NCBI GenBank assembly: GCA_029945495.1
Contig: JAQSCR010000301.1
Coordinates: forward strand, 1-12,664
Source: Pseudolabrys sp.
GTDB lineage: Bacteria; Pseudomonadota; Alphaproteobacteria; Rhizobiales; Xanthobacteraceae
Direction: 5' to 3'
Length of the DNA stretch: 12,664 bases
Shown here piece after piece: positions 1-9,148 of the stretch; within the stretch, counting starts at the first letter, position 1; each line of letters starts with the position of its first letter. Below the pieces are notes generated by a model, which did no database searches, was not told the origin of the DNA, and saw nothing but the letters and a program-made list of their open reading frames with translations. Both the position numbers and the translations under genes were made by a program.

Positions 1-4
1 TTGC

Positions 5-122
5 GGGGAGGGTCGACCGCCAAGCGAAGCGGCGGCGGTCGGGGTGGGGGCGATGTCTTCGACCCCCACCCCGAACGCATTCGGTTCGCTCATACGTTCG
101 ACCCTCCCCACAAGGGGGAGGG
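5..122. repeat. GC-rich palindromic intergenic repeat
   Basis: Nested inverted repeats are visible. GGGGAGGGTCGA (5-16) pairs with TCGACCCTCCCC (98-109). AGCGAA (23-28) pairs with TTCGCT (85-90). TCGGGGTGGGGG (39-50) pairs with CCCCCACCCCGA (63-74). The right arm also has a second partner, because CCCTCCCC (102-109) can pair with GGGGAGGG (115-122) across an ACAA loop. The element lies just past the 3' end of the metallo-hydrolase gene and has no reading frame of its own. Repeats of this style are scattered between genes in many Hyphomicrobiales genomes. That it is multi-copy here is inferred, since only one copy is in the window. Confidence 0.75.
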
Positions 123-168
123 ATAAGAAAGAGTCCGCTGTTTGAAAATCTCAATCTGTCGCGCGCGC

Positions 169-1086
169 TCAGCCCTTCAGGCTCGCATACACCGCGCGGA
201 TGAAATTCTTCGCCGGGCCTTCGGCGCCGCCGACCTTGCCGTCGAGGTCGGCGTAAGGCTTGGCGGCGTAAACCTCGTCCAAGGTCTTGCCCTCGGCGAT
301 CAGCTTCATCATGCGGTCGCGCGTCGTCACCAGCAGCGTGTGATATTCGACCAGCCGCGCCTTGTTGGCGAGCGGGCCGTGGCCGGGCACGATCTTGGTC
401 GCGTCGTTGGTCAGCGCGATGTAGCTCTCGACCGCGGCGATCGTGCCGTTGATGCTGCCGCCGCTGAGAAAATCGATGGTCGGATAGCGGCCGAGCGCGA
501 CGGTGTCGCCGGTCGACAGCACATTGGCGTCGGCGAAATAGGCGAAAGTGTCGCCGGCGGTGTGGGCGTTGGCCGGATGCTTCAAGAGCGCGCTGCGGCC
601 TTTGACCTCCAGCGTCAGCGTGTCGGTGTAGGTCCTGGCCGGCAGACCGGCGCCGGAAACGGCCGGGACGGGCTGGCCGGTGGTGACGCTGACGCTGCCT
701 TTGGCGAGAAGCTCGCGCTCGGTGACATGGCCGACAACGGTCGCGCCGTCGGCGGTGAAAGCGGCGTTGCCGCCAGTGTGGTCGCCATGATGATGGGTGT
801 TGACGAGAAATTTGATCGGCTGCGGCGACACCGCGGCGATCGCCGCTTTGAGCTTGTCGTGCATCGGCGCGAACTGGCCATCGACCATGATGATGCCGTC
901 GTCGCCGGCGGCGACCGTGACGTTGCCGCCCTGGCCCTCGAGCATATAGGTGCGGTTGCCGAGATCGGAGGTCTTGACCGTGATCTTCGACCAGTCGGGT
1001 CCGACCGGCGGCGTCGCGCCTTGCTGGGCGAAAGCGGGAGTCGCGAGACTGGCGGCGGCAATCAAGGCGAGCGTCAAGCGGCGCAT
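169..1086 (-). CDS. exported MBL-fold metallo-hydrolase
   Basis: A 305-residue metallo-beta-lactamase-fold protein. The start at 1086 was chosen because it opens directly into a signal peptide (MRRL, then a hydrophobic stretch ending ATPAFA at about residue 20) and has a GGGAGA ribosome site just upstream; a longer in-frame start at 1161 would bury the signal. The zinc motif HxHxDH is complete (THHHGDH, residues 97-103). Further metal-ligand blocks follow in order: GHVT, HTAGDTFAYF, STGDTV and VPGHGP. It probably hydrolyses an ester, amide or lactone in the periplasm. Family members include B3-like lactamases, SoxH/quinoprotein-relay-like proteins and lactonases, and the sequence alone does not choose among them. 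It follows the broken SDR gene in the same direction after about 80 bp, so the two may share a transcript. Confidence 0.85.
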   Translation of the reverse strand: MRRLTLALIAAASLATPAFAQQGATPPVGPDWSKITVKTSDLGNRTYMLEGQGGNVTVAAGDDGIIMVDGQFAPMHDKLKAAIAAVSPQPIKFLVNTHHHGDHTGGNAAFTADGATVVGHVTERELLAKGSVSVTTGQPVPAVSGAGLPARTYTDTLTLEVKGRSALLKHPANAHTAGDTFAYFADANVLSTGDTVALGRYPTIDFLSGGSINGTIAAVESYIALTNDATKIVPGHGPLANKARLVEYHTLLVTTRDRMMKLIAEGKTLDEVYAAKPYADLDGKVGGAEGPAKNFIRAVYASLKG

Positions 1087-1164
1087 GGCGTTTCTCCCGG
1101 GTGGTTTGTAGATAAACCGCGCAAGGCGGCGATTATTCCCGCAGCCGTCCGTGCAATTCACGCG

Positions 1165-1958
1165 TCAGCGCCAGCCTCCGCCGCCGTTCACATAGACCGT
1201 GTCGGCGGTCATATATTCGCAGGCATCCGAACACATGAACAGCACCAGCTCGCCGATTTCCTCCGCTTTGCCGAAGCGTTTCATCGGCACGTCGTTGAGC
1301 ATCTGCTGCGCCTTTTCCGGCGACGTCGCCGCCGCCTCCTGGAACGCGGTGTCGACTGGCCCCGGCGAAATCGACAAAGCGCGGATGCCCTGCGTGGCGA
1401 ATTCGCGCGCCACGCCCATGGTCATGGTCACCACCGCGCCCTTGGCGGACGCGTAATGCACGCCCGAGCCCGGTCCGCCGCGCCGGTGCGCCATCGAGCC
1501 GACATTGACGATGACGCCGAATTGCTTCTCCAGCATATGTGGCAGCACCGCTGCATGCCGTAGAAGGTGCCCTTGACGTTGAGGTCGTAGGTGCGCTCGA
1601 ACAAATCGTCGTCGATGTCAAGGAATTTGGCGCGGCGCAGCGCTGCTCCCGCCGAATTGAACAGAAACTCGACGCTGCCGAATTCGCCGATGGCGAGCTC
1701 GATCATGTCGTTGACCGCCGCGCGCTTGGTGACGTCGATAGTCAGCGCCAGCGATTGGCCGCCGGCATTGCCGCCGATGGTGTTCTTTTGCGCGCTCACC
1801 AGCGCGGCGGTCTTGGCCGCGGCGGCCTCGTTGATGTCGGCGCACACGACGTTGGCGCCTTCGCGCGCGAAGATCAGCGCAGTGGCGCGGCCGATGCCGC
1901 TGCCGGCGCCGGTGATGACGATGGTCTTGCCGTGAAAGTAATCCGGCGTCTTCGGCAT
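1165..1958 (-). pseudogene. SDR-family oxidoreductase, frameshifted
   Basis: This is a short-chain dehydrogenase/reductase split by one missing base. The first half starts at 1958 (MPKTPDYFHGK) behind a purine-rich site. It carries the NAD(P)-binding TGAGSGIG (about residues 16-23), the acidic D41 after beta-2, NSAG in place of the usual NNAG, and the NVKG helix. After GMQ at residue 136 (base 1551) this frame turns to nonsense. The next frame resumes at base 1548 with VLPHMLEKQFG, then catalytic Ser (NVGSMA), YASAK (Tyr-x3-Lys), the SPGPVDT block and a standard C terminus NGGGGWR. Restoring one G (minus strand) between 1551 and 1550 gives an unbroken 264-residue protein of normal SDR length. 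Either the gene is recently inactivated or the base is a sequencing error; the halves are otherwise intact, which fits both. The substrate is unknown. Confidence 0.85.
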
Positions 1959-2047
1959 GGCAGTTTCCCCCTGTGCGCCGCGCATTCTGTCAAACCCGGC
2001 CGCGACCGGATAGGGTGCACTCCGGAAAATCCGATGGGAGATCTATG

Positions 2048-2437
2048 ATGCCGACGCCGATCGAATATGCCGATGCCTCAGCCGCCGTGCGCGCGGTCTA
2101 TGATGACATCAAGCAGTCCCGCAACGTGCCCGACGTCAATAATTTCTGGAAATATCTGGCGCACGATCCGGTGACGCTCAAGCGCACCTGGGAGAGCATC
2201 AAGGAGATCATGGCGCCGGGCGCGCTCGATCCTCTGACCAAGGAGATGGTCTATCTGGCGGTCTCGGTGACCAATGGCTGCGGCTATTGCATCGCCAGCC
2301 ACAGCGCCGCGGCGCGCAAAGCCGGCATGACCGAGGCGATGTTCGGCGAACTGATGGCGGTGACTGGAATGGCCAACGAAACCAACCGGCTGGTCAACGG
2401 CTATCGCGTGCCGATCGATGCGGCGTATCAAACCTGA
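2048..2437 (+). CDS. AhpD-like carboxymuconolactone decarboxylase family protein
   Basis: A 129-residue all-helical CMD-family protein. The active-site set is E66, C78, C81 and H85, from KEMVYLAVSVTNGCGYC followed by IASH. This reproduces the Glu-x11-Cys-x2-Cys-x3-His spacing of AhpD alkylhydroperoxidases, so a thiol-disulfide or peroxidase role is more likely than true gamma-carboxymuconolactone decarboxylation. Two adjacent ATGs exist, at 2045 and 2048. GGGAG at 2036-2040 gives 7 nt spacing to 2048 and only 4 nt to 2045, so 2048 is preferred. It is transcribed divergently from the SDR gene with about 90 bp between them, so the two may share a regulatory region. The protein is cytoplasmic. 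Its electron donor and substrate cannot be read from the sequence. Confidence 0.88.
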   Translation: MPTPIEYADASAAVRAVYDDIKQSRNVPDVNNFWKYLAHDPVTLKRTWESIKEIMAPGALDPLTKEMVYLAVSVTNGCGYCIASHSAAARKAGMTEAMFGELMAVTGMANETNRLVNGYRVPIDAAYQT

Positions 2438-2506
2438 ACGACAAGCCGCACCCGGCGCCAATATCTCATTGATGGCGGCGCCGGGAACTGGTTTTTGGCG
2501 GACCGC

Positions 2507-2857
2507 TTACTGCTGCGGCGCGCGGGCCGGTGGCGTTGATGGCGCCGCCGGGTTGGTCATCGGCGAACTCGCGCCGGAGCCGGTGGTGCTTGGCGGCGTT
2601 ACGTTACGCACGGGCGCACCGCTGCCGGTTGTCGCCGGCGCCGAGCTGGTGGCCGGATTGTTGGCCGCGGTATTGGTCGGGCCGCTGTTCCAGCCGGCGA
2701 CGACCGCGAAAGCAATCAGTGCCAAGACTGCGAGGCCCGCGAACCAGCCCCAAATGCCGCCACTGCTTTCGGTGCGCATCGAAGTGTTGGAGACGATGAG
2801 GGGATCCCGAATGAGGGGATCCTGGTTACGCGGATCGGTATAGCGCGGATCGGTCAT
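2507..2857 (-). CDS. small single-pass membrane protein with DP repeats
   Basis: A 116-residue protein of unknown function. It starts behind a perfect AGGAGG site (about 9 nt upstream of 2857), strong evidence of translation. The N terminus is four 5-residue units: DPRYT, DPRNQ, DPLIR, DPLIV. One hydrophobic helix follows (about residues 35-56, GIWGWFAGLAVLALIAFAVV). The C-terminal half is a low-complexity tail rich in Pro, Ala, Thr, Ser, Asn and Gly, ending APQQ. The layout suggests a short N-terminal segment, one membrane anchor and a flexible tail, perhaps in the periplasm. Similar small anchored proteins are common as hypotheticals in Bradyrhizobium relatives. It ends 69 bp from the convergent CMD-family gene. 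No function can be assigned. Confidence 0.75.
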   Translation of the reverse strand: MTDPRYTDPRNQDPLIRDPLIVSNTSMRTESSGGIWGWFAGLAVLALIAFAVVAGWNSGPTNTAANNPATSSAPATTGSGAPVRNVTPPSTTGSGASSPMTNPAAPSTPPARAPQQ

Positions 2858-2974
2858 GATCGTAGTCCTCCTTGCTGACGGGACACGGATAATGCGTCTC
2901 GATAGAAGGAAACCCGCGAACGCCGCGCTCGGTTCCGAACTTTGTTATATTTGCAGGCCAGCCATCCGGCACTT

Positions 2975-3004
2975 GCGCGGCCTTTTTGGCCTGCGCCGCT
3001 TTTT
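2975..3004 (+). other. hairpin with T-tract, terminator-like
   Basis: GCGCGGCC (2975-2982), a TTTTT loop, then GGCC-T-GCGC (2988-2996) form a stem with one bulged T. CGC and five Ts (3000-3004) follow. The T-tract is on the plus strand, yet both neighbouring genes read minus, so it does not obviously terminate either. It could block read-through from the left. Confidence 0.35.
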
Positions 3005-3007
3005 AAC

Positions 3008-3193
3008 CTATATTGCCTTGGGTTCCGTCACGCGAACCGCGAGACGCCAGGCCAGCCAGAACACCAGGAAGAAACAGCCTAAGAAAACCGGCAGGCTGGA
3101 GGTAGGCGACCAATGTTCCACGCTGCGGCCGATGGCATAGGCGCCGAGGTCGCCGATCAAAACGAACACAATGTAGAACGCCATGATTTTCAC
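3008..3193 (-). CDS. small two-helix inner-membrane protein
   Basis: A 61-residue protein with two predicted membrane helices: about residues 3-22 (IMAFYIVFVLIGDLGAYAIG) and about 33-53 (SLPVFLGCFFLVFWLAWRLAV), joined by a short polar loop. GTG at 3193 is the start because GAGG lies about 7 nt upstream; an internal ATG at 3184 would shorten it by three residues. Proteins of this size and pattern are frequent hypotheticals in Bradyrhizobium-type genomes. No catalytic motif is present. It reads in the same direction as the DP-repeat membrane protein but about 150 bp upstream of it. It is divergent from the EamA transporter, with 183 bp between the two starts. Confidence 0.7.
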   Translation of the reverse strand: MKIMAFYIVFVLIGDLGAYAIGRSVEHWSPTSSLPVFLGCFFLVFWLAWRLAVRVTEPKAI

Positions 3194-3231
3194 GGTGGTG
3201 CCTCGCCCTTTGCCCTGAGAGCAAGCCTAGC

Positions 3232-3263
3232 ACAGGCCGGCGCCCGGCGGCTATGCGGCCTGT
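3232..3263. promoter_or_regulatory. inverted repeat in divergent intergenic region
   Basis: ACAGGCCG (3232-3239) and CGGCCTGT (3256-3263) are perfect 8-bp arms around 16 nt, between the divergent small membrane protein and the EamA transporter. The symmetry suits a dimeric regulator, but GC-rich chance palindromes are common, and no regulator gene is adjacent. Confidence 0.3.
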
Positions 3264-3272
3264 CCACAAAGC

Positions 3273-3299
3273 GGGCCAAGACGGTGGGGGCCAAAACGG
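3273..3299. repeat. tandem 12-bp near-direct repeat
   Basis: GGGCCAAGACGG (3273-3284) and GGGCCAAAACGG (3288-3299) differ at one base and are spaced 15 bp start to start. They lie upstream of the EamA transporter gene, next to the inverted repeat at 3232-3263. A 15-bp period is not an exact helical turn multiple. Confidence 0.4.
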
Positions 3300-3376
3300 C
3301 GCCGGAAATGCTATAGCGCGGCTGGCCGCCGATTCCTCCATCCCCGTTCGGCAACCAAGACACGCAAGAGACACTT

Positions 3377-4297
3377 ATGCGTCTGAGCAATTTGGCGATC
3401 GCTGCGGCACCGGTGCTGTTCGTGCTGCTGTGGAGCACCGGCTTCATCGGCGCGCGTTTCGGTCTGCCTTATATCGAACCGATGACGTTTCTGGCCGTGC
3501 GCATGGTGTTCGTCGTCCTCATCATCGGCGCCATCGCGGTCATCGGCGGCGCGCGGCTGCCGAGTCGGCTGGAGATCGGCCACAGCCTGATGGCCGGCCT
3601 GATGGTGCACGGGCTCTATCTCGGCGGCGTCTTCTTCGCCATCAGCCAGGGCGTGCCCGCCGGCGTCTCGGCGCTGATCCCCGGCCTGCAGCCGATCCTC
3701 ACCTCGACCATCGCCAACCGCTTCATGGGCGAGACGGTGACGCGGCTGCAATGGCTCGGCCTCTGCCTCGGGCTGTTCGGCGTCGCGCTGGTGCTGCACG
3801 ACCGCTCGCTGGTGATGTCGGGCTCGGTCGCCGGCTGGATCGGCAGCGTGGTGTCGCTGTTCGGCATCACCCTCGGCGCGCTCTACCAGAAACGCTATTG
3901 CGGCAAGATCGACTGGCGCGCCGGCAATACGGTGCAATATGCCGGCGCCGCCGTGCTGTTTGCCGTAGCGTCTTTTGCCTTCGAGACCCGCGTTATCCAC
4001 TGGACCGGCGAACTGGTCTTCGCGCTGGCCTGGCTGGTGCTGGTGCTGTCGATCGCCGCGGTCGGGCTGATGTATTGGCTGATCCGCCGCTCGGCCGCGA
4101 CCGGCTTTGCCAGCCTGTTCTATCTGGTGCCGGCTGTGACCGTGCTGGAAGCCTACCTCTTGTTCGGCGAGAAACTCGACGCGCTGTCGATCGCCGGCAT
4201 GGTTGTCTGCGCGGTCGGCGTCATCTTGGTCAACCGCGGCGCCCGCGTCACACCCACGGCCGGCAACGCGGCGGCGTCGGTGACAGTCGAAAAATAG
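3377..4297 (+). CDS. EamA/DMT-superfamily transporter
   Basis: A 306-residue integral membrane protein of about ten helices, the usual length for the drug/metabolite transporter superfamily. Two EamA repeats are visible, about residues 8-143 and 155-287. The first opens with LLWSTGFIGARFGLPYIEPM, a typical EamA start; the second contains GEKLDALSIAGMVVCAVGV, the typical ending. Members export amino acids, metabolites or toxic analogues from the cytoplasm. The substrate here is not predictable. ATG 3377 has only a weak AAGAG upstream. The gene converges on the thioesterase gene with 6 bp between the stop codons, leaving no room for a terminator between them. Confidence 0.92.
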   Translation: MRLSNLAIAAAPVLFVLLWSTGFIGARFGLPYIEPMTFLAVRMVFVVLIIGAIAVIGGARLPSRLEIGHSLMAGLMVHGLYLGGVFFAISQGVPAGVSALIPGLQPILTSTIANRFMGETVTRLQWLGLCLGLFGVALVLHDRSLVMSGSVAGWIGSVVSLFGITLGALYQKRYCGKIDWRAGNTVQYAGAAVLFAVASFAFETRVIHWTGELVFALAWLVLVLSIAAVGLMYWLIRRSAATGFASLFYLVPAVTVLEAYLLFGEKLDALSIAGMVVCAVGVILVNRGARVTPTAGNAAASVTVEK

Positions 4298-4303
4298 CGC
4301 CGT

Positions 4304-4711
4304 CTATTTCTTTGGACTCAGCACCAGCTGCGTCTGCGTCACCATCGCGCACAGTTTGCCGTCGCCGCGGGTGATGCGGGTCTGCCAGACCATGGTGGTG
4401 CGGCCGCGGTGCAGCGGGGTGCATTCGGCATAGGCGACGTCGCCGATCGGCACCGCGGCGAAGAAATTGGTCTTGCTCTCGATCGTGGTCGTGGACTGAC
4501 CTTCCTTCAGATTGGCGGTGGTGGCGGTGCCGCCGAGATTGTCGGCCAGTGCCATGATGGCGCCGCCGTGCATGATATTGAAGCGGTTATTGAGGTCCTC
4601 CCGCACCGGCAGTTCGGCGCTGACGCGCTCCGGCGAGATGTGCGTGATCTTGATGCCGAGAAAATTGGCGAAGGCCGGCTGGATAAAGGCCGTCTCGTTA
4701 ACGTCGCTCAT
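4304..4711 (-). CDS. PaaI-family hotdog thioesterase
   Basis: A 135-residue single-domain hotdog-fold protein of the PaaI/YbgC-like acyl-CoA thioesterase family, which hydrolyses acyl- or phenylacetyl-CoA type thioesters in the cytoplasm. The signature is NIMHGGAIMALADNLGG: HGG at residues 48-50 at the start of the central helix, with acidic D57 at the usual catalytic position. ESKTNFFAAVPIGD and RTTMVWQTRIT match the following strands. The length is normal. GGAG lies about 9 nt before ATG 4711. It is transcribed toward the EamA gene and shares no operon with an obvious phenylacetate pathway gene, so its physiological thioester is unknown. Confidence 0.88.
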   Translation of the reverse strand: MSDVNETAFIQPAFANFLGIKITHISPERVSAELPVREDLNNRFNIMHGGAIMALADNLGGTATTANLKEGQSTTTIESKTNFFAAVPIGDVAYAECTPLHRGRTTMVWQTRITRGDGKLCAMVTQTQLVLSPKK

Positions 4712-4749
4712 GTCGGGTGCTCCGGGCAGGGCTCGCGTAAGGCGCGCAA

Positions 4750-4782
4750 AAGAAAAAAGGGCGCGGGTTTGAGGCCCGCGCC
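4750..4782 (-). terminator. intrinsic terminator of the peroxiredoxin gene
   Basis: GGCGCGGG (4760-4767) and CCCGCGCC (4775-4782) form a perfect 8-bp stem with a 7-nt loop. Read on the minus strand the stem is followed by CTTTTTTCTTTT, a classical U-tract. It begins 33 bp after the peroxiredoxin stop codon. Confidence 0.88.
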
Positions 4783-4814
4783 GTTAGCTCTATAGCAGAA
4801 AAAATCCGAAGTGT

Positions 4815-5474
4815 TTATTTCGGCTGCGGCACGACGCGCAGATAGGGCTTCACCGTCTTGTAGCCTTGCGGATAAAGCGTCTTGGCTTCATCGTTGCTGA
4901 TCGCGCTGGAGAGGATGACGTCCTCGCCCTGTTTCCAGTCCGCTGGCGTCGCGACGCGATGCTTGGCGTTGAGCTGCAGCGAGTCGAGCACGCGTAGAAT
5001 TTCCTGAAAGTTGCGGCCGACTGACATCGGATAGACCAGGATCAGCTTGATCTTCTTGTCCGGGCCGACGATGAAGACATTGCGCACGGTCTGGTTGTCG
5101 GCCGGCGTGCGGCCTTCCGAGGTGCCGGAGGTCGAGGCCGGCAGCATGCCATAGGCCTTGGAAATCTTCAGTTCGGTGTCGCCGATCATCGGATAGTTCG
5201 GCGCGAAGCCGGCCACGTCCTTGATGTCGATCGCCCACTTGGCGTGATTTTCCACCGGGTCGACCGACAGGCCGATGACCTTGGTGTTGCGCTTGTCGAA
5301 TTCCGGCTTCAGCCGCGCCACGGCGCCCAGTTCGGTGGTGCAGACCGGGGTGAAATCCTTCGGGTGCGAGAACAGCAGGCCCCAGGAATTGCCCAGCCAT
5401 TCATGAAAGCGAATTTTGCCTTCGGTGGTTTCCGCCTCGAAGTCCGGTGCGGTATCGCCAATCGCCAATGTCAT
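4815..5474 (-). CDS. 1-Cys peroxiredoxin (Prx6/AhpC-TSA family)
   Basis: A 219-residue peroxidase that reduces hydrogen peroxide and organic hydroperoxides in the cytoplasm. The catalytic motif is HPKDFTPVCTTE, with P38, T42 and peroxidatic C45, and R131 in the TVRNVF block completes the active site. C45 is the only cysteine, so there is no resolving cysteine. The Prx6-type C-terminal extension (ATPADWKQGEDV, then TLYPQGYKTVKPYLRVV) is present and length is normal. ATG 5474 is the start, with GGAG 8 nt upstream; a TTG four codons earlier is in frame but has no better site. An intrinsic terminator follows directly, so the gene is probably monocistronic. A possible promoter (CATAAT about 30 nt before the ATG) is weak, and no clear OxyR site was seen. 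Confidence 0.95.
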   Translation of the reverse strand: MTLAIGDTAPDFEAETTEGKIRFHEWLGNSWGLLFSHPKDFTPVCTTELGAVARLKPEFDKRNTKVIGLSVDPVENHAKWAIDIKDVAGFAPNYPMIGDTELKISKAYGMLPASTSGTSEGRTPADNQTVRNVFIVGPDKKIKLILVYPMSVGRNFQEILRVLDSLQLNAKHRVATPADWKQGEDVILSSAISNDEAKTLYPQGYKTVKPYLRVVPQPK

Positions 5475-5733
5475 GACAGTCTCCAATTCGAAAGCCGATT
5501 ATGAGTGCACCTAATATAGGCGTCCCATCGGGAGGGGAATAGGGCCGCCGACAAAGAGTATAGATGGGGTGTCCGGGGCATTTGAGGGAGATCAAAAATT
5601 GCCAGCCGCGCTGTGCGACGAAAAGGATATGCTGGCGCGGCGCGCATCGGCCGCAATTCGAGGTCCAGATTGAGGCCCGGACGGCATCCGGCCGTGCCGT
5701 GACGGTCTTTCAGCGCATTCGTGGTGCTTGACG

Positions 5734-7041
5734 ATGGACACCGTTCAACTTCTCTCCCGGCTCGCGGTCGCGCTCGGTATCGGGCTCTTGATCGGCCTCG
5801 AGCGCGGCTGGAAAACGCGTGAGGTCATGGCCGGGCGCCGCGCCGCCGGCGTGCGCACTTTTGCGCTCAGTGGCCTGCTCGGCGGCCTGGTCGCCGCGCT
5901 GGCGCAGGTGGCCGGCAGCGCGGTCGGCACGGGGCTCGTCATCGGTTTCGGCTTTGCCGTCTATGCGGCGGTGTTCGCGATATTCGAGCGTGACGCCGAC
6001 CGGGCCGCCGGCAGCTATTCCGCCACCACCGTCATCGCCGGGTTGCTGACCTTTGTGCTCGGCGCCTTTGCGGTTGCCGGCGACATGCTGGCGGCGGCGG
6101 CGGCGACGGTCGCTGCCACCGGCATTCTCGCCGCGCGCGAGGAGGTGCATGGCTGGGTCGCGCGCATCACCTGGGCCGAATTGCGTTCGGCGTTAGTGCT
6201 GCTGGCGATGACCTTCATCATATTGCCGGTCGTACCCGACGCTACGATCGGTCCCGGCGGCGGCGTCAATCCGCGCGAGGTCTGGCTGATCGCCATTGTG
6301 CTCGCCGCGGTATCGTTCCTCGGTTACGGCGCGGTGAAAGTGTTCGGCGCCGCGCGCGGCGTGCTGCTGTCGGGGCTCGCCGGCGGTCTGGTGTCCTCGA
6401 CCGCGGTGACGCTGACCAGTGCGCGGCGCGCCGCCGCCCATGAAGGCTCGCCGCTGCTGCTGACGGCGGGCGTGGCGGTAGCCTCGGCCGTTTCGTTCCT
6501 GCGCATCATCGCCATCGTTGCCGCCATGCAGCCGGCATTGCTGACCGTCATCGGACCGGTTCTGGTGCTGCCGACTTTGGTGGCGGCGCTCTATGCGGTG
6601 CACGCGATCTATTGGCGCGCCGCGGTCTCGACGGGCGAGCCACCACGCTCGTCGGACTTCGCCAATCCGTTCAGCTTCTGGCCGGTCGTCGGTTTCGCGG
6701 TGTTCCTCGGCGCTGTGATGATGCTCGGCCGCGTCATCGGCGACACGTTCGGCGCGCAGGGGGCGCTGCTCGGCGCGGCCGGCTTGGGTCTCGCCGACGT
6801 CGACGCGGTGACGATCTCGTTGGCGCGTCTGGTGCCGGCACCGCTCGACGCATTCGCCGCCAGCCTGGCGATCCTGGCGGCGGTGGCCAGCAACATGTTC
6901 AGCAAGCTGGTCATCGCCATCTTTATCGGCCGCGGCCGGTTCGCGGCCGAGTTGTCGGCGGTCACGGTGGCCTGCTGGATCGCCGGAGCAGGGGCGCTGT
7001 GGGGCGTGATGGCCTTTACGGCCGCGCCGATCGCGCATTGA
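5734..7041 (+). CDS. MgtC/SapB plus DUF4010 membrane protein
   Basis: A 435-residue polytopic inner-membrane protein. The N-terminal part is MgtC/SapB-like: GLLIGLERGWKTRE (about residues 18-31), then GVRTFALSGLLGG (about 39-51), the signature of that family. The rest is the DUF4010 module, with many Ala/Gly/Val-rich helices, GLAGGLVSSTAVTLT in the middle, and GLADVDAVTISLARL and ASNMFSKLVIAIFIG near the end. MgtC proteins are linked to magnesium limitation and membrane ATPase control; the role of MgtC-DUF4010 fusions is not established. ATG 5734 is used; a TTG two codons earlier is possible. The ribosome site is weak. It lies 60 bp upstream of the carboxylase gene and could be co-transcribed. 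Confidence 0.88.
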   Translation: MDTVQLLSRLAVALGIGLLIGLERGWKTREVMAGRRAAGVRTFALSGLLGGLVAALAQVAGSAVGTGLVIGFGFAVYAAVFAIFERDADRAAGSYSATTVIAGLLTFVLGAFAVAGDMLAAAAATVAATGILAAREEVHGWVARITWAELRSALVLLAMTFIILPVVPDATIGPGGGVNPREVWLIAIVLAAVSFLGYGAVKVFGAARGVLLSGLAGGLVSSTAVTLTSARRAAAHEGSPLLLTAGVAVASAVSFLRIIAIVAAMQPALLTVIGPVLVLPTLVAALYAVHAIYWRAAVSTGEPPRSSDFANPFSFWPVVGFAVFLGAVMMLGRVIGDTFGAQGALLGAAGLGLADVDAVTISLARLVPAPLDAFAASLAILAAVASNMFSKLVIAIFIGRGRFAAELSAVTVACWIAGAGALWGVMAFTAAPIAH

Positions 7042-7101
7042 CTTTTCGCTGCAGTGCCGCAAAGTTCAAAACGAAGGTTCCGGGCGGGAAAATAGACACG
7101 T

Positions 7102-9105
<2,004 letters not shown>

Positions 9106-9106
9106 G

Positions 9107-9130
9107 ATCGCGCGTTGCGGCTCGCGCGAT
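9107..9130 (+). terminator. hairpin at the pccA 3' end
   Basis: ATCGCGCG (9107-9114) and CGCGCGAT (9123-9130) form a perfect 8-bp stem with an 8-nt loop, immediately after the pccA stop codon. Only ATTTACT follows, so the U-tract is poor. It may attenuate or stabilise the message end rather than fully terminate. Confidence 0.4.
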
Positions 9131-9148
9131 ATTTACTAAGCCGATTTC

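Noticed and set aside
142..1563. Long plus-strand open frame of 473 residues
   Set aside because: It runs antisense to the metallo-hydrolase and SDR genes, is rich in Arg, Ala, Gly and Asp as GC-rich shadows are, and has no family motif; the minus-strand genes have full catalytic motifs.
3253..4374. Plus-strand open frame of 373 residues overlapping the EamA gene
   Set aside because: It is Arg- and Pro-rich throughout, while the overlapping frame gives a clean ten-helix transporter.
5487..5733. Regulatory element or small gene between the peroxiredoxin and the MgtC/DUF4010 gene
   Set aside because: Only weak promoter-like words and short GC palindromes (for example ACGGC/GCCGT near 5680-5695) were found; no open frame with a ribosome site and no convincing OxyR-type site.
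6193..7062. Minus-strand open frame of 289 residues
   Set aside because: Antisense to the MgtC/DUF4010 gene, dominated by Arg, His, Gln and Gly, with no domain.
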